A DNA stretch of 64,000 bases, from positions 62,001-126,000 of the forward strand of contig NZ_BMVW01000012.1 in the NCBI RefSeq assembly GCF_014650915.1, in the 5' to 3' direction. The DNA comes from Streptomyces poonensis. Lineage in GTDB: Bacteria; Actinomycetota; Actinomycetes; Streptomycetales; Streptomycetaceae. Positions 50,680 through 59,047 of the stretch are shown here, piece after piece. The translations under genes and the position numbers were made by a program. Under the pieces are notes generated by a model. That model had not been told where the DNA came from and searched no databases. It saw only the letters and a program-made list of their open reading frames with translations. Position 1 is the first letter of the stretch, and the number at the start of each line of letters is the position of its first letter.

Positions 50680-52209
50680 TCAAATGTCCCGGAAGATCTC
50701 GATCTGCGCCCCGATCGAGTTCAGCCGCTCCGCCAGGTCCTCGTACCCGCGGTTGATGACGTACACGTTGCGGAGCACGGACGTGCCCTCCGCCGCCATC
50801 ATCGCCAGCAGCACCACCACAGCCGGACGGAGCGCCGGCGGGCACATCATCTCGGCGGCGCGCCAGCGCGTCGGGCCTTCCACCAGGACCCGGTGGGGGT
50901 CCAGGAGCTGCAGCCGGCCGCCCAGACGATTCAGGTCGGTCAGATAGATCGCCCGGTTGTCGTAGACCCAGTCGTGGATGAGGGTCTTGCCCTGCGCCAC
51001 GGCCGCGATCGCCGCGAAGAACGGCACGTTGTCGATGTTCAGGCCGGGGAACGGCATCGGGTGGATCTTGTCGATCGGGGCCTCCAGCTTGGAGGGCCGG
51101 ACCGTCAGGTCCACCAGGCGGGTGCGGCCGTTGTCGGCGAAGTACTCCGGTGAGCGGTCGTGGTCGAGGCCCATCTCCTCCAGGACCGCGAGCTCGATCT
51201 CCAGGAACTCGATCGGCACCCGGCGGACCGTCAGCTCCGACTCGGTGACGACCGCCGCCGCGACCAGGCTCATCGCCTCGACCGGGTCCTCGGAGGGCGA
51301 GTAGTCGACGTCCACGTCGATGTCCGGCACTCCGTGCACGGTGAGCGTGGTGGTGCCGATGCCGTCCACCCGTACACCGAGGGACTCCAGGAAGAAGCAC
51401 AGGTCCTGGACCATGTAGTTGGAGGAGGCGTTGCGGATGACCGTGGTGCCGTGGTGGCGGGCGGCCGCGAGGAGGGCGTTCTCCGTCACCGTGTCGCCGC
51501 GTTCCGTCAGGACGATGGGGCGGCCGGGGGTGACCGAGCGGTCGACCGCCGCATGGTAGTGGCCCTCCGTCGCCGCGATGTCCAGGCCGAACCGGCGCAG
51601 CGCGATCATGTGCGGCTCGATGGTGCGCGTGCCGAGGTCGCAGCCGCCCGCGTACGGCAGCTTGAAGCGGTCCATGCGGTGCAGCAGCGGGCCGAGGAAC
51701 ATGATGATCGAGCGGGTGCGGACCGCCGCCTCGGCGTCTATGGCGTCCATGTCGAGGGCGGCCGGGGGGATGATCTCGAGGTCGACGCCGTCGTTGATCC
51801 AGCGGGTGCGGACGCCGATCGAGTTCAGTACCTCGAGGAGGCGGTAGACCTCCTCGATGCGCGCGACCCGGCGCAGTACTGTGCGCCCCTTGTTGAGCAG
51901 CGAGGCGCACAGCAGTGCCACGCACGCGTTCTTGCTCGTCTTGACGTCGATGGCGCCCGACAGGCGGCGTCCGCCGACCACGCGCAGATGCATCGGACCG
52001 GCGTAGCCCAGAGAGACGATCTCGCTGTCCAGGGCCTCACCGATGCGGGCGATCATCTCAAGACTGATGTTCTGGTTGCCGCGCTCGATGCGGTTGACAG
52101 CGCTCTGGCTGGTGCCGAGAGCCTCCGCGAGCTGCGACTGTGTCCAGCCCCGGTGTTGCCGGGCATCACGGATGAGCTTGCCGATGCGTACGAGGTAGTC
52201 GTCTGCCAT
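50680..52209 (-). CDS. XRE-HTH/MurA fusion (UDP-GlcNAc 1-carboxyvinyltransferase-like, MurA2 type)
   Basis: A 509-residue protein with an N-terminal XRE helix-turn-helix (about 8-65: WTQSQLAEALGTSQSAVNRIERG) joined to a full enolpyruvyl transferase domain (about 74-505). The conserved KN pair (TSKNAC, about 93) and the loop Cys (YAGGCDLG, Cys near 190, equivalent to MurA Cys115) are present, so it may transfer enolpyruvate to UDP-GlcNAc. Streptomyces usually has a second, plain murA; this fused type lies next to aconitase, as I recall for S. coelicolor. The HTH implies DNA binding or self-regulation. It belongs to the core chromosome, not the biosynthetic cluster. Confidence 0.9.
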   Translation of the reverse strand: MADDYLVRIGKLIRDARQHRGWTQSQLAEALGTSQSAVNRIERGNQNISLEMIARIGEALDSEIVSLGYAGPMHLRVVGGRRLSGAIDVKTSKNACVALLCASLLNKGRTVLRRVARIEEVYRLLEVLNSIGVRTRWINDGVDLEIIPPAALDMDAIDAEAAVRTRSIIMFLGPLLHRMDRFKLPYAGGCDLGTRTIEPHMIALRRFGLDIAATEGHYHAAVDRSVTPGRPIVLTERGDTVTENALLAAARHHGTTVIRNASSNYMVQDLCFFLESLGVRVDGIGTTTLTVHGVPDIDVDVDYSPSEDPVEAMSLVAAAVVTESELTVRRVPIEFLEIELAVLEEMGLDHDRSPEYFADNGRTRLVDLTVRPSKLEAPIDKIHPMPFPGLNIDNVPFFAAIAAVAQGKTLIHDWVYDNRAIYLTDLNRLGGRLQLLDPHRVLVEGPTRWRAAEMMCPPALRPAVVVLLAMMAAEGTSVLRNVYVINRGYEDLAERLNSIGAQIEIFRDI

Positions 52210-52308
52210 GAGCCGAGGCTATCTCACATATGAGATTACGCATCCCGGGGGGAGGTGTTCGGGTGACAAGCCGTCAGGGTCGCCGCCGCGGTCGTCCCGG
52301 TGTCGTCG

Positions 52309-52506
52309 TCAGCGGCGCCTGGCCGTGTGCGTGCGGCGCCAGCCGAAGGGGCCGGGCAGATCCATCGACGTCGTGCGGCGTCCCGTGCTGCTGTGCGTGT
52401 GGCGCGGGCCGTTCCTGCCGCCCGTGGTGATGGACCACGAACGCCTGTTGATGTTCAGTCGCACTCCGGGCAGGATGCGGAAACTCTTGCGGAACGTCAG
52501 GGGCAT
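52309..52506 (-). CDS. DUF4236 small protein
   Basis: A 65-residue protein with the DUF4236 pattern: MPLTFRKSFRILPGVRLNIN, then WSITTGGR, and the Thr/Gly-rich TGRRTTSMDLPG. GGGAGG five bases before the ATG supports the start. These proteins are common in actinomycetes and have no known function. It lies between the MurA-like gene and a hypothetical gene, all on the minus strand. Confidence 0.75.
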   Translation of the reverse strand: MPLTFRKSFRILPGVRLNINRRSWSITTGGRNGPRHTHSSTGRRTTSMDLPGPFGWRRTHTARRR

Positions 52507-52545
52507 GAGCACCTCCCGTACGGGGCTGTGTCGCTTGCCTTACGG

Positions 52546-53169
52546 CTACCCCCACTTGCCGTACTGATAGCTGTACGCGACCGGCTCCTCGAACGTGACC
52601 GACATCACCGGTTCGGCCGAATGCACCGGTACGGCGGGCCCGACGACGTACCGGTGCCGTATCACGTCCCCCTCCGGCGACCGCAGTTCCAGTACTCCCG
52701 GCTCCGGGCATCCCCAGGTCAGCCGGTCGACGTCCTCCGTGAAGGCGTTCGACACACTGCTCCAGCCCGTGCCGTCCGCCCGCAGTTCGAGGTCGGAGCA
52801 CTCCAGCACGCCGTAGTCGAACGGGTCGCTGCTCCAGTGCCCGATCAGTGCCTCGTCCAGCCCGGTTCGCGGGTCCGCGGCGTCCCGCTCGGCGATCCCC
52901 GCCTCGGCCGCGACCTCGGCGCCGCCCAGGTGGACGACCCGGTTGCCGTGCATGATGGCGCCGACGCCGCGCTCGGGGTCCCGCAGGCAGTCGAACGCGA
53001 TGCCGACGTAGGGGAAGCCGTCGCGGGTGACGGGGTGCTGGTACACCGCCCGTACGGTGGCCAGGTGCTCCGGCTGCTCCTTCTCCTCGGGGTCGAGGGT
53101 CACGTAGTGCGCCCGCAGCGAGGGCCACAGTCCTCGGTGTGCGCGGTCGAGGCCGTCGGTGCTGTCCAT
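52546..53169 (-). CDS. Hypothetical protein
   Basis: A protein of 207 residues, starting MDSTDGLDRAHRGLWPSLRA. It is soluble, acidic and rich in beta-strand patterns (HWSSDPFDYGVLECSDLELRADGTGWS; RLTWGCPEPGVLELRSPEGD). I do not recognise a family. The frame is open to 53211, but the upstream part overlaps the proposed transposon end and lacks a good start. It is the last chromosomal gene before the transposon. Confidence 0.7.
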   Translation of the reverse strand: MDSTDGLDRAHRGLWPSLRAHYVTLDPEEKEQPEHLATVRAVYQHPVTRDGFPYVGIAFDCLRDPERGVGAIMHGNRVVHLGGAEVAAEAGIAERDAADPRTGLDEALIGHWSSDPFDYGVLECSDLELRADGTGWSSVSNAFTEDVDRLTWGCPEPGVLELRSPEGDVIRHRYVVGPAVPVHSAEPVMSVTFEEPVAYSYQYGKWG

Positions 53170-53201
53170 AGGCGCGCAAGCACACCACGCCGGGTGTCCT
53201 T

Positions 53202-53210
53202 TGTCATCCA
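53202..53210 (+). repeat. Candidate left terminus TGTCATCCA
   Basis: TGTCATCCA here matches the right terminus (59098-59106, opposite strand). A TAGTCGTT a few bases inside resembles CAGTCGTT and TAGTCGTA inside the right end, possibly transposase-binding sites. The match is short and no target duplication is seen. Confidence 0.45.
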
Positions 53211-53290
53211 AGTTAGTCGTTGAAGCCTGCCTGACCTGGGTGGACTAGGTTGGATGGCGATATGTCCGAGCCTGACATCCCGGCGTCCGC

Positions 53291-53884
53291 TCAGTTCTCG
53301 AAATGGAGCTCCGGGCGGGTCCAGAGGGTGAGGTCGCTGCTGGTGGCGACTGCCAAGGTGAGACCGGACGGGGAAAAACCGGCAGCGCGCAGCTCCGAGT
53401 ACTCGGAGTGGAAGACGTGCCACCAGGTGCCTCCCGCCGGTCCTTTGTTTGCTCCGCCGTCGGCGGAGAGGATGACGCGGTCGTGGGGCCATTCAGGGCT
53501 GACGATGTCCAGCGTCCAACCGTCCGGGGTGGTGCTGTGCAGACCGCCGCCGAAGAGGCCGGCGATGCGGACCGGGGTCCCTGCGAGGGGACCGAGGCCG
53601 GGGCAGGTGAGGTCCGGGTGTGCGTCGGGGGTGCTGGTGGCGGGATCGGGATCCCGGTCGCGTGCGATCTTCTCGCCGGTGACCGCATCGAAGAGTCCGT
53701 GGCCGCCGCCGGATACGACCATGACGAGGTCGTGTCCGGTGTCCGGGTGGACTGCGAAGCCGATGCCGAGCAGGCCGCCGATGGGGGTCCTGTAGTCCAG
53801 GACGGGCTGCCATGGCGTCGGGGCTGACATGACGGCGGCGGCAAGGTAACGCTCCCGTAGCCGCTGCTGGTACTCCGTGATCAA
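53291..53884 (-). CDS. Hypothetical protein, possible transposon cargo
   Basis: A protein of about 197 residues, starting at a TTG (53884-53882) with GAGGAGA five bases upstream; the frame is open a little further. The sequence has beta-propeller-like strand patterns (IGFAVHPDTGHDLVMVVSGGG, LFDAVTGEK, GFSPSGLTLAVATSSDLTLWTR), suggesting one or two WD40/YncE-type blades. No family assigned. It lies between the proposed left end and the tniQ genes on the same strand, the place of a cargo gene. Confidence 0.65.
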   Translation of the reverse strand: MITEYQQRLRERYLAAAVMSAPTPWQPVLDYRTPIGGLLGIGFAVHPDTGHDLVMVVSGGGHGLFDAVTGEKIARDRDPDPATSTPDAHPDLTCPGLGPLAGTPVRIAGLFGGGLHSTTPDGWTLDIVSPEWPHDRVILSADGGANKGPAGGTWWHVFHSEYSELRAAGFSPSGLTLAVATSSDLTLWTRPELHFEN

Positions 53885-53955
53885 CTTGTCTCCTCGGTGT
53901 GGTCCGTGTCGAGGATCTCTCGCGCAGCGTCGCAAGTCGATTCGAATTCACATGC

Positions 53956-53973
53956 TCGCTGGCAAGGAAGCCG
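53956..53973 (+). repeat. 18-bp repeat also found in the right end
   Basis: TCGCTGGCAAGGAAGCCG occurs here and identically at 59048-59065, in the same orientation. The second copy lies inside the right end of the transposon, where transposase sites are expected. This copy is next to the tniQ/zinc-ribbon gene end. For a left-end site the orientation should be inverted, so it may mark an older end or an internal rearrangement. Confidence 0.7.
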
Positions 53974-53975
53974 CC

Positions 53976-54800
53976 TCACGGACTGTGGATTGAGGGAGAC
54001 TGCTGCGCCGGTCTGTTCTCGACGTCGACCGGAGCCTGTTTGCGCAGGCGGAGTGCTTTCTGGCGGCAGGTCGTGGAACACGTCCGGCGTCGAGGTCCGC
54101 TGCCCTTGTGCTTGAGGGGAGTCGAGCAGACGGTGCAGTTCGTCGGCTGCTTCAGCCTCGGTGGAGGGGGTGAAGGGGATAATCCTTCGGGTCGTTTGCG
54201 CTGGGTGTATGCCCAGTTCCTGCAGCTTCTTGAGCATCAGCGTCGAGTTGGATTTCGCTGCTGTGCTTTGGTGAGCGGGGTGCCGTATGCGGCGCATGCG
54301 GATTTTCGGGCGACTTCCGTTTCGCTCTGCCTGCGTGTGCGGCGAGCTGCCTGGGAGCAGAGTGGTGAACACCACATGGGCGTCGGGCCGCGTGCCGCGA
54401 GGGTCATCTTCTTGCCGCACGTTTCGCAGACGGCCACCCGGTCCTCCTGGTAGTTCCATCTGTGATGGCTCTTCTGCCGACAGGCTGACGAGTACCACCG
54501 TCTCTTTTGCCCTGTTCGGGTGGCCGGGAGGGGGCGCCCGCACTCCGGGCACTGGGCGGCGTCAAGGATCTCTCGCAGGTCGGCGGGTTCGCGGCCGCTT
54601 GCGGCAGCCAAGCGCTCCCATGTGGGACGTCCCCGGTGGAAGGGAGGTTCGCAGAGGTAAGTGCGTAAATGTCTGGGCTTGAGGTGATTGGCTGCGGCGA
54701 GGCGTTCGATGAACGACTTGGGTCCCTCGCCGGCAATGGGCCGGATCTGGATGGGCAGCGTGTTCAAACGGCCGGGGGCATGGGGTGCTTGCTCTCTCAT
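53976..54800 (-). pseudogene. TniQ-like protein with four zinc ribbons, interrupted by TGA
   Basis: The gene starts at 54800 by ATGA overlap with the first tniQ. The first ~75 residues match it (SFIERLAAANHLKPRHLRTYLCEPP). Zinc-ribbon repeats follow: C84/C87..Y103/C107, C125/C128..C144/C148, then C169..Y172. A TGA stop at 54237-54239 ends the product at 187 residues. The same frame continues directly as CSRSCRNWAYTQRKR and a fourth ribbon (CTVCSTPLK...RTCSTTCRQKALRLRK), stopping at 53976. By analogy with RRW and MWC in the other repeats, the TGA replaces a Trp codon. Two ligand Cys are also Tyr (TAC). All three fit G-to-A changes, so I call it a decaying gene; a working short form is possible. 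Confidence 0.75.
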
Positions 54801-55414
54801 GGCTGCCGTCCGCGTTTCATGTGACGGCCGCGGTGAACGTAGTAGAGCAGGGACGAGTAGGACACGGAGTAGTCGTGTTCGTCCATCAGCTCGGCCCAGA
54901 TGGCTCTGCCGCGAACCCCTCGGGCGAGCATGTCGTCGACCAGGCGGATGACGGGGACCATAACCGGATCCTTGCGGAACTTCACATCGCGAGCGGCTGG
55001 CCGTGCTGTGTCCAGCACGAGCCGGACTGTCCACCGGGGGATCTGGTAGCGCTCGGCGAGCGCGCGGATGGTCATGGTGCCGTCGCGGGCGTCATCGGCG
55101 ATGAGGAAGCAGAGTTCGCCGCGGTCCGGGAACGGATTCTTGCCGGGGTATCGGGGGTTGGGCTTGACATGGCCTCGGGGCGAGCTGGCGTCCGAGAGGG
55201 CCCGCTCCAGCGCATGGGGAGACCGGCCGGTGGCATCGGCGAGCCGGTCCAGTTGGGGCTTACCGAACCAGAACGGCGGGCCGCAGAGGTATCCGTGCAG
55301 GTAGCTGGGCTTGAGGTGGTTGGCGCGGGCGAGACGTCGGATGAAGGAGTCGGTTTCCTCTCCGAGCCGCGGTGCGACCTGGACGGGCAGCCGGGCCAGC
55401 CGTCCTTCGGTCAT
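54797..55414 (-). CDS. TniQ-like targeting protein with HTH C terminus
   Basis: A protein of 205 residues. Its N terminus (LPVQVAPRLGEETDSFIRRL, then ARANHLKPSYLHGYLCGPP) matches the TniQ/TnsD start. The C-terminal half carries a helix-turn-helix-like stretch (TIRALAERYQIPRWTVRLVLD) and VSYSSLLYYVHRGR. TniQ proteins select the target site for Tn7-like elements. It is joined by ATGA overlaps to tniB upstream and the second tniQ downstream. Confidence 0.8.
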   Translation of the reverse strand: MTEGRLARLPVQVAPRLGEETDSFIRRLARANHLKPSYLHGYLCGPPFWFGKPQLDRLADATGRSPHALERALSDASSPRGHVKPNPRYPGKNPFPDRGELCFLIADDARDGTMTIRALAERYQIPRWTVRLVLDTARPAARDVKFRKDPVMVPVIRLVDDMLARGVRGRAIWAELMDEHDYSVSYSSLLYYVHRGRHMKRGRQP

Positions 55415-56583
55415 CGCACGGCCGTCTTCTTCAGCGGCTTCCGGGTGGTCTCCGCAGCGTGGTCCAGGGGAATCGCGTCGATCGCTTCCTTGGTCATGCG
55501 TTCGGTGCCGCTCAGGATCGCGTCGATCGCGGCCCCCCGGATGGCATGGGACAACGCTCCGATCATGCCGTCGGCCCGGTTGTGGAGGTAGCGGTCCAGC
55601 TTGATCAGGCTTCCCGGCGGGTGATCGTGCAGCAGCAGGGTCTTCTCCAGGGTCGCGACCAAGGCCTTCCACTCCTCGCCGTAGGGAAACGGCCGCGTGG
55701 GGACCAGGGTGAAGCGGCCCGCGATCTGGGCGCCCCTGGTGCCGGCCAGAAGCTCACTGGTTTCGAGGTTGATGCCCGCATAGACGAACGTCGCGGGGAT
55801 GCGCTCGGAAAAGTACTTCAGGGTGTCGGAGACCTCGGCGCCGGTCCGTGTGACTTGCGAAATGTTGTGGATCTCGTCGACGAGGACCAGGCCGGTGCGG
55901 GTGTCCGTGCAGACACCGACCACGGCCTCGATGATGTCGGTCATGTTCGACCTGCCTCGGACCGGCAACCCCAGGAAGCGTGCGAACTCGGACGCGACCA
56001 TGCGGGCGGTCGCCGCAGGCGGGACGGTGATGTAGAGCACCGGAATACGGTCGGTGACGTTCGGGTGGCGGGCCCGGTCGAGGAGTTCGTGAGCGAGCCC
56101 GAGCTGGGTGATGGCACTGGTCTTTCCCGTGCCGGGCAGCCCGGAGACCATCAGGCCGCGGCGGGCGCTGATCGCGTGCCGGTTGAGCAGGACCAGCCGT
56201 CGGCCGCAGACCACCGTCTTCTCGACGAACGAGGTGGCGACCACCAACATGCGGGCGTGATGGTCGAGCCGGTCCTCGTCCAGGCCCAGCGGGATGACCT
56301 TCGCCGTCTCCGTGTCCGCCGGGTCCTCCTGATCGGGTTGGGGGGCCGGCGGATCGGGAGCCGGCCGGTCAGGGGTAGTGGCCCGGGTCCGTGCGGCGAC
56401 GCGCCGGGACCGCTTCGACGCACGGCCCTTCCGCTGAGCCGGTCCGTCGTGTGCCCGCCGGAGCAGGGCCGCGGCGGCATCGGCGATCTGCTCTTCTGTC
56501 CCGTCCGGGACCTGATCGCGGGCGTGATCCCAGGCCATCTCGCCGAACGGGACGCCAACGCGGTGCAGATGCTTCCAGAACAC
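55411..56583 (-). CDS. TniB/TnsC-like AAA+ ATPase, in frame with the transposase C terminus
   Basis: An AAA+ ATPase with Walker A GLPGTGKTS (about 148-156) and Walker B LVLVDEIHN (about 232-240), close to TniB. The first ~60 codons of this open frame are not TniB sequence: FWKHLHRVGVPFGEMAWDHAR, then LLRRAHDGPAQRK, is the expected C terminus of the upstream transposase, which lost its frame at a homopolymer. No stop separates the two parts. The true TniB start is unclear, perhaps an internal Met before LVVATSFVEKTVV (about 112). The ATPase would recruit the transposase to target DNA with TniQ. Confidence 0.8.
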   Translation of the reverse strand: MFWKHLHRVGVPFGEMAWDHARDQVPDGTEEQIADAAAALLRRAHDGPAQRKGRASKRSRRVAARTRATTPDRPAPDPPAPQPDQEDPADTETAKVIPLGLDEDRLDHHARMLVVATSFVEKTVVCGRRLVLLNRHAISARRGLMVSGLPGTGKTSAITQLGLAHELLDRARHPNVTDRIPVLYITVPPAATARMVASEFARFLGLPVRGRSNMTDIIEAVVGVCTDTRTGLVLVDEIHNISQVTRTGAEVSDTLKYFSERIPATFVYAGINLETSELLAGTRGAQIAGRFTLVPTRPFPYGEEWKALVATLEKTLLLHDHPPGSLIKLDRYLHNRADGMIGALSHAIRGAAIDAILSGTERMTKEAIDAIPLDHAAETTRKPLKKTAVR

Positions 56584-56614
56584 CGTGATCCACCGGACCG
56601 GCTCACTGCGGCGG

Positions 56615-58075
56615 TCACGTACCCAGACACGGGAGACGTCGTAGGGGTCGTAGTGGATCTCCCACAGCCCCCCTTTTCTCCGCCACCCCGGAGTGCTGTC
56701 GGCGCAACGGGGTCAGCTCGGCGTCGTCGTAGGTGCGGTCGTTGATCCGGATGCCGTAGGAGTTGATCGCCTGCCAGCGTTCGGGCAGCAGCTCGACGTA
56801 GTCATCGCCGCTGAACGGGGCCGGAACGTAGCCGCATGACTCCAGTGGCATCGCGTACTTCTCGTTCGGCGTGCACGCGCGATTCGGTGAGTCCGGGTCC
56901 CGCAGTGCGTCGTGTGGGCGGTTCTGCCAGATGACGATCCACTCGTCCAGCAGGCCCTGGAGTTCGGGCAGGGACCACAGTGGTCCGTGCTCCAGGCCGC
57001 GGCCCCGGCGGCCCACCGACCTGCCGGTGTGACCCGCGACGAACTGCGCGAACAGCGTCGCCACCGAACCCAGCGTTTTCTCGATCGCGCCCTTCTCGAA
57101 GGGCGACGCCTTGTGAGTCGGCTGGAGGCTGATGCCCAAGTAGCGGCAGGACGCGCGGAAGTTGTTCGAGATGAAGATCTTGCCGTGGTCGCAGACGATC
57201 GTGTCCGGCACGATCACGGGCCTTCCAGCCGCGTGCTCCAGCCGCTCGTCCAGGGCCATCAGCCGCCGGTGCGGCAGCACCGATCTCGACATGCGAAGAG
57301 CTTCCGGCCAGCCAGGACGCATCGTCTCAGGGGTGATGCTTCGGGCCAGGAGAGCGGAGGCGTCGGCCGCCTTCGTGGTCGGCCGCAGGACCGCGGCAGC
57401 CAGTGACCTGGTCGCCAAGTCGATCATGGCGGTCAGCTCGACCTTCTCGGCAATGCCGTCGTCCAGCCGTACCAGGACATCCAGCGGTGTGGAGTCGATC
57501 TGCATCCACTCGCCCGGCGCGCAGGCCGGCACCTCCCCGAACGGCCCGGCTGGACGGGCGTTAACCGAACGGCGCGTGATCGCCGAGCCTGTCGCGTGGG
57601 TGCCGGTAGCCAGCCTGTCGAACAGCCGGTAGAGCGTGCGCTGCGAGGGAACCTCGACGTTCTCCGCGTCCTCGCGGGAGGCCAGGATCTGTGTCGCCCG
57701 CCAGACCACGAAGCCGATCGTCTTCGACGACGCCTCGGCTGTCTCGTCGATCGCCTGCTGCATAGCCTCGACCACCGCCGGGGCAGCCCGGCCGAATGAT
57801 GGCATCTGCTTGGCCGACCGGCCGTCGGCCAAGCCGACGAGTCCGTCGCGCTGGTAGCGCTGGCGCCGCTGCTTGATCCCGCTGGCCGTCATCGCGTGCC
57901 CAGCCGCCGTCAGCTCGGCAGCCTTGGCCCGCTCCCGTTGAGCCAGCGAGGTCTGTTCCGGGTCGAACTCCGGCCGTGGCACTGTCCCCGCGGAAGCATC
58001 CGGCGGCAAGCCGTCCAGTACCTCCAGAATGGGCCTCTCCCACCAGCGGGCCTGTTCGGCAGGATGGTGTCCCAC
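56615..58075 (-). pseudogene. TnsB/Mu-type DDE transposase, frameshifted near its end
   Basis: A 486-residue integrase-core transposase with the catalytic triad D194 (MQIDSTPLDVL), D296 (VCDHGKIFISNNF) and E332 (FEKGAIEKTLGS), a DD35E spacing, and the Mu-C region (RTYDDAELTPLRRQHSGVAE). At the minus-strand run AAAAGGGGGG (56677-56668) the family-like sequence leaves this frame; one base fewer would give GLWEIHYDPYDVSRVWVRD and run into the ATPase frame. The present frame ends with 17 non-family residues. On the 5' side, an in-frame TGA (58096-58094) lies just upstream, so the usual N-terminal domain is also cut off. It is probably inactive unless frames are recoded. Confidence 0.8.
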
Positions 58076-58259
58076 CGAGTGGTGTAACAGCGATCACCTC
58101 TGCTGCCCCGACCTCACCACGGTGCTGGTGGGCGGGGTGCCCGCAGGCGGCAAGATCGGCCCGTTACACCACCGTGCGGGGCACGACCTTCGGCAGCGGT
58201 CCGCGGGAACTCCGCGAGCCTTGCCGTCGGAGGCACCCGCCGCCCGTTCCCGAGCCCCG

Positions 58260-59012
58260 TCACCGGCCACCTCCCTCTGCCAGGCGCACGATGCTGGACG
58301 GCCCCAGCAACTCGACCGCCAGCCCTTCGACGGCCATCTCATGCAGCCAGAGCAGATGGAACAAGGCGGGGAGCGTCTCAAGCCGGTCACCAGCCGCATC
58401 CGCGCCGGCCATCAACGGAACCGGGGCCGCGAAAGCTTCCCGGAGCCCGTCCCGAACCGACCCGCGCAGACACCGGGGATGCCGGTAGCGCGACAGCCAC
58501 CGGACATTCGCCAGCAGCACCGCCTCCGGCACCCCGACCCGCTCAAAACCCCATCCCGCCTGGCCGCAGGCCAGGCGGGTCACCTCGAACGCCTCCGCGT
58601 CCTTCGGCCCGACTCGTTCATCGGCGCGGACATCGACGACCTCCGCTGAGCCGTCCACGCGGCGCACGAAGTAGTCCGGAGCGTGCCGACGCTCACGCTC
58701 GCCGTCGTGCCAGTGCAGCCAGAACGGCTGCGAGGCGATCCCCACCACCTCGGGATCGAAGTCCATCAGCAGGAGCCGGTCCCGCTCCAGCCACGATTCG
58801 AAACCGACGTGTCGGCCGGTCGTCGCCGCCCAGTACCAGCCGGAGAAGTGACGCTCACCACGTGACCAGCGAAACGGCCGTACTGCGGCCACGCCCTCGA
58901 ACTGGGCCGTCACGCAGTCCAGTAGCGGACGCCGCCGACGCTCTCGTACAGCGTCCACGTACGACAGCTCGATGTACGGCTCGGCGCACTCTGCCCCGAC
59001 CGGTACGGCCAC
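58260..59012 (-). CDS. TnsA-like endonuclease
   Basis: A TnsA-family endonuclease of about 250 residues if read from the GTG at 59012 (GGGGG five bases upstream). The open frame runs on to 59144 but would pass the transposon end. Candidate catalytic residues are E72 (GFESWLERD), D113 (RRHAPDYFV) and D127 in AEVVDVRAD. TnsA cuts the 5' ends of the element so that, with the DDE transposase, it moves by cut-and-paste. It lies directly inside the right end and is the first gene of the leftward transposition operon. Confidence 0.78.
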   Translation of the reverse strand: MAVPVGAECAEPYIELSYVDAVRERRRRPLLDCVTAQFEGVAAVRPFRWSRGERHFSGWYWAATTGRHVGFESWLERDRLLLMDFDPEVVGIASQPFWLHWHDGERERRHAPDYFVRRVDGSAEVVDVRADERVGPKDAEAFEVTRLACGQAGWGFERVGVPEAVLLANVRWLSRYRHPRCLRGSVRDGLREAFAAPVPLMAGADAAGDRLETLPALFHLLWLHEMAVEGLAVELLGPSSIVRLAEGGGR

Positions 59013-59047
59013 CAGTGCCCCCAGCGCGTCACCTCTTACGACTAGGT

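Noticed and set aside
52309..53188. Long minus-strand frame (about 300 codons) covering the DUF4236 gene and the hypothetical gene
   Set aside because: The DUF4236 and hypothetical frames have better starts and composition; the long frame is Arg/Gly-rich noise.
54237..54239. TGA as a selenocysteine or readthrough codon in the tniQ/zinc-ribbon gene
   Set aside because: Other repeats have Trp in the matching place, no SECIS-like hairpin was obvious, and nearby Cys-to-Tyr changes point to decay.
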